From SZAS-79 sp038211455 (lineage in GTDB: Bacteria; Pseudomonadota; Gammaproteobacteria; Burkholderiales; SG8-39), in NCBI GenBank assembly GCA_038211455.1, contig JBBQVP010000003.1, positions 1 to 64,000 of the forward strand: a stretch of DNA of 64,000 bases, in the 5' to 3' direction. Shown here in pieces: positions 1-8,009 of the stretch. Under the pieces are notes generated by a model. That model had not been told where the DNA came from and did not search any database. It was given only the letters and a program-made list of their open reading frames with translations. Position numbers and translations under genes: made by a program. Within the stretch, counting starts at the first letter, position 1. Each line of letters begins with the position of its first letter.

Positions 1-3000
1 TCGTTCGAGTCGACGGCGATCGGTGATGGTGGCAATGACGACATCCGTGTGGGCAATGGGGACAACATCGTCTTGGGCGGGTTTGGCAGCGATGTGATCG
101 TGACCGGAGACGGAGCGGACCTGATCCTGGGAGACAACGGCCGGTTCGTGTACACGACGACGGGCGCGGTGACAGTGCTGACGCTGGCGGAGACGACGGA
201 CGACACGGATTCGATCTTCGGGGTGACGGGCGCGGCTGACATCATCGTCACGGGCGGCGGCACGACACGCAACATCGTCATCGCGGGCCTCGGGGCAGAC
301 CATGTGAACGATCCTGGGATCACGCCGACCGATGTGCCAAGTGACGGCGATGACATCGTGCTGGGCGACAACGGCTACGTCACCTGGGACACCGCGGGTG
401 TGCTGACCGCGTTTGCTTCGACCCAGCTCGCGCAGGGCGGCGACGATATCGTCTACGTCGGCAATGGCGATAACATTGTGGTGGGTAGTGTCGGCTCCGA
501 CGTGATCGTCGCGGGCTCGGGGCGTGATGTACTGATCGGTGACAACGGCCATGTGACCTACTGGGCGGGCTCTCTGCAGGCGAAGAAGGCGGAAACGACC
601 GACACGGTCAACCAGCCGGGCTGGAACGACGTGATTGTCACCGGGGACGGCGTGAACATCGTGTTGGCGGGCATGGGCTCTGACCATGTAAACAATCCGC
701 TCGTGTCCACAGGGGCCGTGCCCGGCAGCGACGACGATTTCGTCATGGGTGACAACGGCGAGTTCAACTGGGACAGCGCCGGACGTCTGGAACTCTTCAA
801 GAGTACTGAACCGGGTTCCGGTGGTGACGACGTGCTCTGGGTGGGAGATGGGCAAAACTACGTGGTCGGCGGTTTCGGCGCCGATGTGATCAAAGCGGGT
901 GTCGACAACGACGTGCTCTTGGGCGATAACGGCGAAGTCAGCTACACGGCAGGTACGACACTGGTTCTGCAGGCGAAGACCACCGACGCGACGCTGGGTG
1001 GGAACGATGAGATCGATGCTGGTCAGGGCGATAACCTTGTTCTCGCGGGCAAGGGTGCGGACACGGTTGACGCCGGTACCGGCGCAGATCTGGTGATCGG
1101 GGACAACGGCCAGATCGACTGGACTTCGGCCGGCATCCTTTACCAGCTGGAGACGACCGACACCCTGGCCACGACGGGTGGGAACGACATCCTCCGGGTC
1201 GGTGACGGCGACAACTTCGTGATGGGTGGGATGGGGGCGGACTTCATCGTCACGGGCCTTGGCACCGACACCATCCTGGGCGATAACGGAATCGCGCAGA
1301 AGGATGCGGTTGGCCTTGAGTTCGCGCTGGTAGCGACGAAGTCGCAGCCAAGCGCAGGCGGCGGGGTGGTGGACCTGGGTGGTAACGACCACATCGAGAC
1401 GGGTGACGGGGACAAGCGGATCCTGGGTGGTGATGGGGCGGACTTCATCCTTGCGGGCAACGGCAACCATCTGGTGATGGGCGACAACGGCACGATCAGC
1501 TACGTGGGGATCGGTCTGACGGGTGCGGGGCTGCCGGAGATCTTCGAGACGACGGACACGTTGGCGGCGACGGGTGGCGACGACCGGATCACTCTGGGTA
1601 ATGCCACGGGCGAGAGCTTCGTGCTGGGTGGTATGGGCGCGGACACGATCCTGACGGGTTCGGGCACGCACACGATCCTGGGTGACAACGGGATTGCGCA
1701 GAAGGACATTGAGGGCAACAACTTCGCGCTGGTGCGCACGAAGTCGCAGCCAAGCGCAGGCGGCGGGGTGGTGGACCTGGGTGGTAACGACCACATCGAG
1801 ACGGGTGACGGGGACAAGCGGATCCTGGGCGGTGATGGGGCGGACTTCATCCTTGCGGGCAATGGCAACCACGTGGTGTTCGGTGACAATGGCCAAGTGA
1901 CCTATGTGGCGTTGGGCCTTCCAGGAGCCGGTCTGGAGAGACTTTACGAAACCACTGACACCATTACCGTCACGGGCGGAAATGATGCGATAACGCTGGG
2001 AGACGGGAATGGCGTTGTCATCGGCGGGATGGCCGCGGATACGATCACGACCGGGACTGGTGGCGAAACGATCCTGGGCGACAACGGACGTATTGAAAGG
2101 GACGCCACCGGTGCCGTGTTTGTACGGATCGAAACGACGGTAATCGATCAGGGTGGTGGCGACGCAATCCTGACCAGAGACGGCAACAAGATTGTTCTTG
2201 CGGGTTATGGCAACGACTCCGTTGTGACCGGCACTGGCGACGACATCGTGTTCGGCGACAACGGTGAAATCGATTTCACCAACGGGATCATCACCAGACT
2301 TGCCACCACCGATGTCATCGCGTCGACGGGCGGCGACGACAACATCAATGCGGACGATGGCACGAATATTGTCTTCGCCGGGGTAGGCAACGATGCCGTA
2401 CGGACCGGTGCAGGGGCTGACATCATTGTTGGCGATAACGGCACGATCACCAACGATCCGAACGGCATCATCCTGCAAGTCATATCCGGTGATCCTCTGC
2501 TCGGCGGCAATGATGCCGTGTCGACGGGCGACGGAAGCAACATTGTCATCGGTGGCGTTGGAAACGACGCCGTCTTTGGTGGCGCCGGGACGGATCTACT
2601 GTTCGGAGACGCCGGCCGTATTGACTTTGTCAACGGGGTCGTGAGCTATATTCTCCCGATTGACGTCATGCTGGGTGGCGACGACATCCTGGACGGCGCG
2701 GGCGGACGCGACATTCTGATCGGCGGTATTGGGTTCGACCAGTTGGGCGGTAATCTGACCGATGACCTGCTGTTTGGCAGTGTCGCTGCAATCACGCTTT
2801 CGGGCGGGACCGTCGCGACCCTGGAAAGCGAATGGCCGGATCTGGAAACCTATACGCTGTACTCGGCCTTCGATGTTCGCGATGGTGATCGAGGTATCGG
2901 CAACCAGCCGTTGACCAGGAAAATCGACCTGCTAGTACCGCGCAAGGGTGCGAGCGAAGCGCCAGGCAGTGAAATCGGACTATCCACACCGTTGCTCGAA

Positions 3001-3750
3001 GCGACGGTATTCCAGAAGCTTTTCAATTCGCAGGTCGTGCATCAGCCGTCGTCGCCCTCGCGGAGCGTGCTCACCGAGGCGGAAGCAGATTCGGTGGCGG
3101 GCGGGCAAGGTCTTGGTAACCGAGGTCTGAACGAACCCGGACCGAACGATCAGGGTTCGAACGAGCAGCGTTCCAATGAACAAGAGCCCAATGGGCAGAA
3201 TCCAGGTGCGACAGATCCGAACGGTCAGCTACGGCAAATTCCATCCGGAACGGAAGAACTGCCCGGACGGTTCCAGGGGCAAGGCGCGGAGCCAGCAGCG
3301 GATTCAACTGACGGTCTGGCAGCAGGAGCAGTGAATGTCGGGGGGCTGGTGCTGGAGGACGGGACAGCCGTAGGTGTACTTGCGGCGGGAGTCGCCGGGG
3401 CAATTGGCGTAGAGAGTGTTCTAGGGCGCTCTGCTGCTCCCGGTGGCTATACCGCTGCTTCAACTGCCAGGCTCTATGATCCAAAGACGGGAAAGATGTC
3501 CGCCCGTCCGGAAGTCGGGTCGAAGACGCGTTCAGGGATCCTCGACCGCGATGCCATGGCTGGTGGGCGCGAAGGAAAGCCGGCGAGCTTGACGCGGCGT
3601 GCGCTCGACGCCATTACGCGCAGGTGGTTCGGGTCGGTTGCAGTTGAGCAGGGCATGGCGGTTCACAAGCCGCAGTTGGAGGCCTCAACGCTAGATACGC
3701 AGACGGCGCAGAAGCCTCATGAAACCCGGAAGACCCGCATCGAGTGGTAG
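1..3750 (+). CDS. RTX-like repeat surface/secreted protein, 3' part (5'-truncated by window)
   Basis: The frame is open from base 1, so the start lies upstream; the visible part is about 1249 residues. Most of it (to about residue 930) is made of ~80-residue modules rich in GxGxDxxxxG glycine/aspartate nonapeptide-like motifs, as in haemolysin-type calcium-binding repeats. Each module ends in a GDNG signature: thirteen GDNG and one GDAG can be counted. Such repeats fold as calcium-stabilised beta-rolls outside the cell. The last ~310 residues are not repeats: an Asn/Gln/Gly/Pro-rich low-complexity stretch, a Gly/Ala-rich hydrophobic segment, and a basic tail ending TRKTRIEW. That tail does not look like a type I secretion signal. 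The next four genes (two HlyD-type membrane proteins, a SecA-like ATPase, a periplasmic adaptor) probably act on this product. Substrate role is inference; the repeat class is clear. Confidence 0.85.
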   Translation, partial: SFESTAIGDGGNDDIRVGNGDNIVLGGFGSDVIVTGDGADLILGDNGRFVYTTTGAVTVLTLAETTDDTDSIFGVTGAADIIVTGGGTTRNIVIAGLGADHVNDPGITPTDVPSDGDDIVLGDNGYVTWDTAGVLTAFASTQLAQGGDDIVYVGNGDNIVVGSVGSDVIVAGSGRDVLIGDNGHVTYWAGSLQAKKAETTDTVNQPGWNDVIVTGDGVNIVLAGMGSDHVNNPLVSTGAVPGSDDDFVMGDNGEFNWDSAGRLELFKSTEPGSGGDDVLWVGDGQNYVVGGFGADVIKAGVDNDVLLGDNGEVSYTAGTTLVLQAKTTDATLGGNDEIDAGQGDNLVLAGKGADTVDAGTGADLVIGDNGQIDWTSAGILYQLETTDTLATTGGNDILRVGDGDNFVMGGMGADFIVTGLGTDTILGDNGIAQKDAVGLEFALVATKSQPSAGGGVVDLGGNDHIETGDGDKRILGGDGADFILAGNGNHLVMGDNGTISYVGIGLTGAGLPEIFETTDTLAATGGDDRITLGNATGESFVLGGMGADTILTGSGTHTILGDNGIAQKDIEGNNFALVRTKSQPSAGGGVVDLGGNDHIETGDGDKRILGGDGADFILAGNGNHVVFGDNGQVTYVALGLPGAGLERLYETTDTITVTGGNDAITLGDGNGVVIGGMAADTITTGTGGETILGDNGRIERDATGAVFVRIETTVIDQGGGDAILTRDGNKIVLAGYGNDSVVTGTGDDIVFGDNGEIDFTNGIITRLATTDVIASTGGDDNINADDGTNIVFAGVGNDAVRTGAGADIIVGDNGTITNDPNGIILQVISGDPLLGGNDAVSTGDGSNIVIGGVGNDAVFGGAGTDLLFGDAGRIDFVNGVVSYILPIDVMLGGDDILDGAGGRDILIGGIGFDQLGGNLTDDLLFGSVAAITLSGGTVATLESEWPDLETYTLYSAFDVRDGDRGIGNQPLTRKIDLLVPRKGASEAPGSEIGLSTPLLEATVFQKLFNSQVVHQPSSPSRSVLTEAEADSVAGGQGLGNRGLNEPGPNDQGSNEQRSNEQEPNGQNPGATDPNGQLRQIPSGTEELPGRFQGQGAEPAADSTDGLAAGAVNVGGLVLEDGTAVGVLAAGVAGAIGVESVLGRSAAPGGYTAASTARLYDPKTGKMSARPEVGSKTRSGILDRDAMAGGREGKPASLTRRALDAITRRWFGSVAVEQGMAVHKPQLEASTLDTQTAQKPHETRKTRIEW
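1321..1869 (+). repeat. Recent internal tandem duplication (402-bp unit) in the RTX-like gene
   Basis: Bases 1321-1467 and 1723-1869 align at a constant offset of 402 bp (134 codons). About 130 bp of this (from 1336 and 1738) is nearly identical, with only a couple of third-position differences. Similarity extends upstream at the same offset (about 1260 and 1662). Other modules of the protein are much more diverged, so this is a young in-frame duplication of one and a half repeat modules. Confidence 0.85.
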
Positions 3751-3938
3751 TCGATATCGCTCCGCGGTAGCGGAATCCGAGCGGACGCAAGGCCCCGACT
3801 TATTCCCTGCGCGTGATCCTCGCGTCTGGCGCGCAATTGAGCATGGTCCGCTTTTGCGGGACGAGCGCATACAAAGGGTGATGCAACGTCACGCCGTGTA
3901 GAAGCGGGATTCCCGACCATCGAATTAAAGAAAAAACT

Positions 3939-3944
3939 TATAAT
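3939..3944 (+). promoter_or_regulatory. Possible -10 hexamer (TATAAT) before the export gene cluster
   Basis: A perfect TATAAT lies in an AT-rich patch at the end of the ~190-bp gap after the RTX-like gene. No convincing -35 is seen 16-18 bp upstream, and the hexamer overlaps the TTG start candidate at 3944. If it is real, translation would begin at GTG 3953 on a nearly leaderless message. The rest of the gap (3751-3938) holds nothing recognisable. Confidence 0.25.
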
Positions 3945-5818
3945 TGCCCGTTGTGAAAATCCTCTCCAGTTCCGAAAATGCAGGCATAGAGGAACTAGTT
4001 CCCGTCTGGGGACATCTTGCCAGTGCGACGACGCGAAGCGAGTTCTTTAAATCGTGGCTGCAGCTCCAATGCGAAGCCATTTCGGGAACGATCAGCGGCG
4101 TTGCTGTCATAGGCACCGCGGATACCGGTCCGTTTGCTCCAGTCGCATTCTGGCCGAGCCAGCAGGGCGGCGCACCGCGGCTTGCAGAGGTTGCAGAAAA
4201 GGCACTCGCTGAACGGCAGGCCGTGTTGAGCGCGTTGATGCCGCAAGAGAGCCCAAATACGCATGTAGACCGATCGCACGGGCTGGCGTTCCCCATCGAA
4301 TTCGATCACCAGTTGTACGGCGTGGTTGCCGTAGAGGTATCCGATCGACCAGACAGTGAATTGCAGTGGGCGCTACAAAGACTGCAATGGGGTAGCGCGT
4401 GGGTAGAAGCCTATCTGAGGGGCGAGCAGCAGAGGGAAAGTGATGCTACCCAAGAGCGCCTCATCACCGCATTGGACATGGTCGCCTCCGTGGTGGAGGA
4501 AACCCGCTTCGATCCGGCGTGTCGCAGTCTCGTAACGGAGCTCGCGATCAAACTGCAATGTGACCGCGTCAGCCTTGGAATCGTGCGTCGAGGCCATACC
4601 GAAGTGGTCGCGCTGTCGCATAGTGCACAGTTCGGAAAGCGCATGAACCTCATCCATGCAGTCGGAGCGGCAATGGATGAGGCGATAGACCAGAAAGCCG
4701 TGGTTAGGTATCCAGCGGACGGCGACGACGAGATGGTCGTTATCAGAGACCATGAGCAGTTGGCGACCATGAATGGAATTGCAGCGGTATTAACGGTGCC
4801 CATGGTCGGTCGGGAAGGATTTGCGGGTGCTTTGACTTTCGAGCGTCCTGCCGGCATACCGTTTCTCGATTCCGATGTGGAACTCTGCCAGTCTGTCGGC
4901 GCTGTGGTTGCGCGGATCCTGGAGATTCAGGAGATCAACGAGCGCTCGCTGTTCCGGAGGTTTCTGGATTCGGGCAAGACCGAGCTGGAAAAATTGATCG
5001 GCCCCCGTCATATCAAGAGAAAGCTGGTCATGGCAGTTTCAGTGTTTCTGGTGGGATTCTTTTCCATTGCCACACAGGACTACCGCGTAACCGCCAATGC
5101 AACGCTTGAGGGGGCGGTCAGGCGGACCCTGGCGGCGCCGTTCGACGGCTATATTCTGAGCGCCAAGGCACGGGCTGGGGACGTTGCGACCGAGGGCGCC
5201 GTTCTCGCCACGCTCGACGATCAGGACTTGCTGCTGGAACGATTGAAATGGGCAACCCAATACGCGCAGTACCTGAAGCAGCATCGGGAGGCTGTGGCAA
5301 ACCACGACCGCGCCAAAGCGCAAATTGCGGAGGCCCTGTACGAACAGGCACGCGCGCAGGTCAACCTTCTGGACGAGCAGCTGTCGCGTGCGGCCATCAA
5401 GGCGCCGTTCGATGGGGTGATCGTCAAAGGGGATTTGTCGCAAGCACTGGGATCTGCGGTAAAGCGCGGAGACGTCCTGTTTGAAGTCACGCCTCTGCAG
5501 TCGTACCGGGTCATCCTCGAGGTGGATGAAGGCGAAATAGTGGACGTAGCGACTGGGAGGAAGGGCGCTTTGGTGCTGGGTTCGATTACCGACGCCACGT
5601 TTCCATTCACCATAAGGAACGTTACACCGGTCACTAACGCACGTGAAGGGCGGAACTATTTCCGGGTGGAGGCTATCCTTGAAGGCGCAACGCAACGCTT
5701 GCGTCCAGGCATGGAAGGGGTTGGAAAAATTGAGGTAGAACCCAGAAAGGTGATCTGGATCTGGACGCACAAACTGGTGAACTGGGCCAGGCTGTTCCTG
5801 TGGACTTACCTGCCATGA
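3944..5818 (+). CDS. GAF-domain, single-span membrane HlyD-type adaptor protein
   Basis: The protein has 624 residues. Residues ~20-155 and ~175-325 are cytoplasmic and GAF-like, the second being the clearer. A single membrane span lies at ~360-376. The periplasmic part (380-600) is HlyD/membrane-fusion-like: a split biotinyl-lipoyl half motif (APFDGYILS near 398, IKAPFDGVIV near 485) flanks a coiled coil at ~420-475, followed by a beta-barrel-like region. Fusing a small-molecule-sensing GAF region to an export adaptor would let a cytoplasmic signal reach a periplasmic conduit. It lies 31 bp before the M50-HlyD gene, in one apparent operon. The start is uncertain (TTG 3944 or GTG 3953) because no clear Shine-Dalgarno sequence is present. 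The domain call is strong; the role in exporting the upstream RTX-like protein is inferred from position. Confidence 0.8.
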   Translation: MPVVKILSSSENAGIEELVPVWGHLASATTRSEFFKSWLQLQCEAISGTISGVAVIGTADTGPFAPVAFWPSQQGGAPRLAEVAEKALAERQAVLSALMPQESPNTHVDRSHGLAFPIEFDHQLYGVVAVEVSDRPDSELQWALQRLQWGSAWVEAYLRGEQQRESDATQERLITALDMVASVVEETRFDPACRSLVTELAIKLQCDRVSLGIVRRGHTEVVALSHSAQFGKRMNLIHAVGAAMDEAIDQKAVVRYPADGDDEMVVIRDHEQLATMNGIAAVLTVPMVGREGFAGALTFERPAGIPFLDSDVELCQSVGAVVARILEIQEINERSLFRRFLDSGKTELEKLIGPRHIKRKLVMAVSVFLVGFFSIATQDYRVTANATLEGAVRRTLAAPFDGYILSAKARAGDVATEGAVLATLDDQDLLLERLKWATQYAQYLKQHREAVANHDRAKAQIAEALYEQARAQVNLLDEQLSRAAIKAPFDGVIVKGDLSQALGSAVKRGDVLFEVTPLQSYRVILEVDEGEIVDVATGRKGALVLGSITDATFPFTIRNVTPVTNAREGRNYFRVEAILEGATQRLRPGMEGVGKIEVEPRKVIWIWTHKLVNWARLFLWTYLP

Positions 5819-5849
5819 AACGCCCGGATTCCCTCCTTCCGGACTGAAC

Positions 5850-8009
5850 GTGGAATCCCTGTTCAGTTCCTCCTGGTACCGGGTTGCGAGCGTCGTTCCA
5901 CGCCTGCGCGGCCACGCTGCCATCCACAGGCACGTCTACCGGGGGAAAGTCTGGTACGTGCTTCAGGATCGTGCCACGGGTCGGTATCACCGTTTTTCGC
6001 CGATAGCTAACATGGTGATCGGGTTGATGAACGGCAAAAGATCCGTTCGCGAAATCTGGAATGTTGCCTGCACCCGCCTGGGCGACAACGCGCCGACACA
6101 GGACGAGGTTATCAATCTGCTTGCGGCCCTGCACAGGGCCGACGTGCTGCAGACCGACGCATCGCCCGATATCCAGGAGCTGCAGGAAAGAAAGATTCTG
6201 CAGGAACGCATGAAACTCAAGCAGTACATCCAGAGTCCGCTGTCGCTGCGTATTCCATTGCTCGATCCGGACCGGATTCTTCTTTGGATGAGCCCGCTGA
6301 CGAATCGCCTGTTTGGATTGGGGGGCGCCATCCTCTGGCTGCTTGTAGTCGGATGGGGAGTTGTCCTGGCTGCTTCAAACTGGACCGAACTGACCAAGGA
6401 CATGGGTGATCGGATCTGGTCTGCGCAGAATCTTGTCCTGATGGGCTTGGTGTTTCCGATTGCCAAGATAATCCATGAATTCGGACACGCTGCGGCAGTC
6501 AAAGCGCGCGGTGGAGAAGTGCACGAAATGGGCGTGATGCTCCTCGTGCTGATGCCAATCCCTTACGTGGATGCGTCGGCATCGCTTGCGCTGCGGGAGA
6601 AGCGAGACCGAATGCTGGTTGGGGCCGCCGGCATGCTGGTTGAATTGTTCGTGGCGGCGCTTGCGCTGTTCGTATGGATCAACGTCGAGCCCGGCCTGGT
6701 GCGCGCTGTCGCCTACAACGTAATGATTGTGGCGGGCATATCGACGCTTATATTCAATGCGAATCCACTGCTTCGCTTTGACGGCTATTACATACTCGCC
6801 GATTACCTGGAAATACCGAACCTGGGCCAGCGTTCGAACGAGTATCTCGGCTATCTAATAAATCGTCACGTTTTCGGAGTCAAGACGGCCGTTTCGAAAG
6901 AGTCCACACCGGGGGAGCGTCGCTGGTTCGTCTTCTATGCCATCGCGTCGTTCATCTATCGGATGTTCGTAATGATCTCCATCGCGCTTGTTGTCGCGCA
7001 ACGCTACTTCGTGATCGGTGTTCTGTTCGCCGTCTGGTCGTTGTACTCATCGCTGGTGGTCCCGCTCGGCAAGAAGCTTGCCTACCTGTTCTCGTCCTCG
7101 GAACTCCATGGCCGCAGAGTCCGTGCGCTCACGGTAACCGGCTTCACAGTTGCAATCCTCGCGATTGCCATCGGCTGGCTTCCCGCGCCATCCTGGACCC
7201 GCTCGGAGGGGGTTGCCATCGCGCCGATCAACACGCACGTAAGAGCGACGGTAGATGGTTTCATTACGAAGGTCGTCGCGTCGCCCAATCAACTGGTCAG
7301 GCGCGGGGATCCGTTGATTTTCACCGAAGACCCCGAATTGAAAGCGCGTGTGCAGTCACTCGAGGCGCAACTGCTTGAGCAGCAGGCGCGCTATGCGGCG
7401 GCACGCGAAGATCGAGTGCAACTAAACATAATCGCGGAGGAAATCCTGCAGGTCTCAGAGCGGCTGACTAACGCGCGTCAGCGACTCCGTGACCTTGTAA
7501 TACGCAGCCCGAGCGACGGTTACTTTGTCATGCCGCAGGCGGATGACGCGCCTGGAAAGTTTGTGCATCGAGGTGAATTGCTGGGCTATGCCCTCGACTT
7601 CACCAAGGTGACCGTGCAGGTGGTCGTTCCGCAGAGCGATATAGACATCGTTCGCGAGATGACGCGTCGTGTGCAACTTCGGCTCGTAGAGCGCGTTGCG
7701 GAGGTATTGCCAGGCACAGTTCTCCGGGTCGTGCCGGCGGCGACCGATCAGCTGCCCAACATGGCGCTGAGCGCACAAGGTGGAGGCGAGGTACCGCTTG
7801 ATCCGTCTGCGCCGGCCGATCCGGCTCGCAAGGGGGAATCCAAGGCGGCGACGACAATGTTTATTTTTGAACTGGAAATCGAGAATAGGGACAGAATCAG
7901 TGCACTTGGCAGCCGGATCTACGTTCGGTTCGAGCGAAGACCGGAACCCCTTGCGCATCAGTGGTATCGGGCGGTCAGAGGCGTCCTGCTCAAGAAGTTC
8001 AATGTTTGA
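5850..8009 (+). CDS. PqqD-like / M50 site-2-type metalloprotease / HlyD fusion membrane protein
   Basis: A GTG start gives 719 residues. Residues ~20-103 resemble a PqqD-like winged-helix (peptide-recognition) domain. A polytopic membrane region follows (spans near 155-175, 193-207, 225-245, 257-277, 287-303, 360-385, 388-405, 425-445). It carries the M50 zinc signature HEFGH at 209-213 and the second motif NPLLRFDG at 305-312, so both catalytic motifs are intact. From ~455 to the end it is periplasmic and HlyD-like: lipoyl halves (ATVDGFITKV near 466; IRSPSDGYFV near 550) flank a coiled coil at ~490-540. The family is known as putative peptide zinc metalloprotease/adaptor proteins. Its stop codon overlaps the SecA-like start, so the two are translationally coupled. 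A role in maturing or guiding an exported substrate is inference. Confidence 0.85.
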   Translation: MESLFSSSWYRVASVVPRLRGHAAIHRHVYRGKVWYVLQDRATGRYHRFSPIANMVIGLMNGKRSVREIWNVACTRLGDNAPTQDEVINLLAALHRADVLQTDASPDIQELQERKILQERMKLKQYIQSPLSLRIPLLDPDRILLWMSPLTNRLFGLGGAILWLLVVGWGVVLAASNWTELTKDMGDRIWSAQNLVLMGLVFPIAKIIHEFGHAAAVKARGGEVHEMGVMLLVLMPIPYVDASASLALREKRDRMLVGAAGMLVELFVAALALFVWINVEPGLVRAVAYNVMIVAGISTLIFNANPLLRFDGYYILADYLEIPNLGQRSNEYLGYLINRHVFGVKTAVSKESTPGERRWFVFYAIASFIYRMFVMISIALVVAQRYFVIGVLFAVWSLYSSLVVPLGKKLAYLFSSSELHGRRVRALTVTGFTVAILAIAIGWLPAPSWTRSEGVAIAPINTHVRATVDGFITKVVASPNQLVRRGDPLIFTEDPELKARVQSLEAQLLEQQARYAAAREDRVQLNIIAEEILQVSERLTNARQRLRDLVIRSPSDGYFVMPQADDAPGKFVHRGELLGYALDFTKVTVQVVVPQSDIDIVREMTRRVQLRLVERVAEVLPGTVLRVVPAATDQLPNMALSAQGGGEVPLDPSAPADPARKGESKAATTMFIFELEIENRDRISALGSRIYVRFERRPEPLAHQWYRAVRGVLLKKFNV

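Noticed and set aside
1..3750. Classical type I (ABC/HlyD/TolC) secretion of the RTX-like protein
   Set aside because: No ABC ATPase/permease or TolC in the window and no T1SS-like C-terminus; cannot be excluded because the upstream region is not visible.
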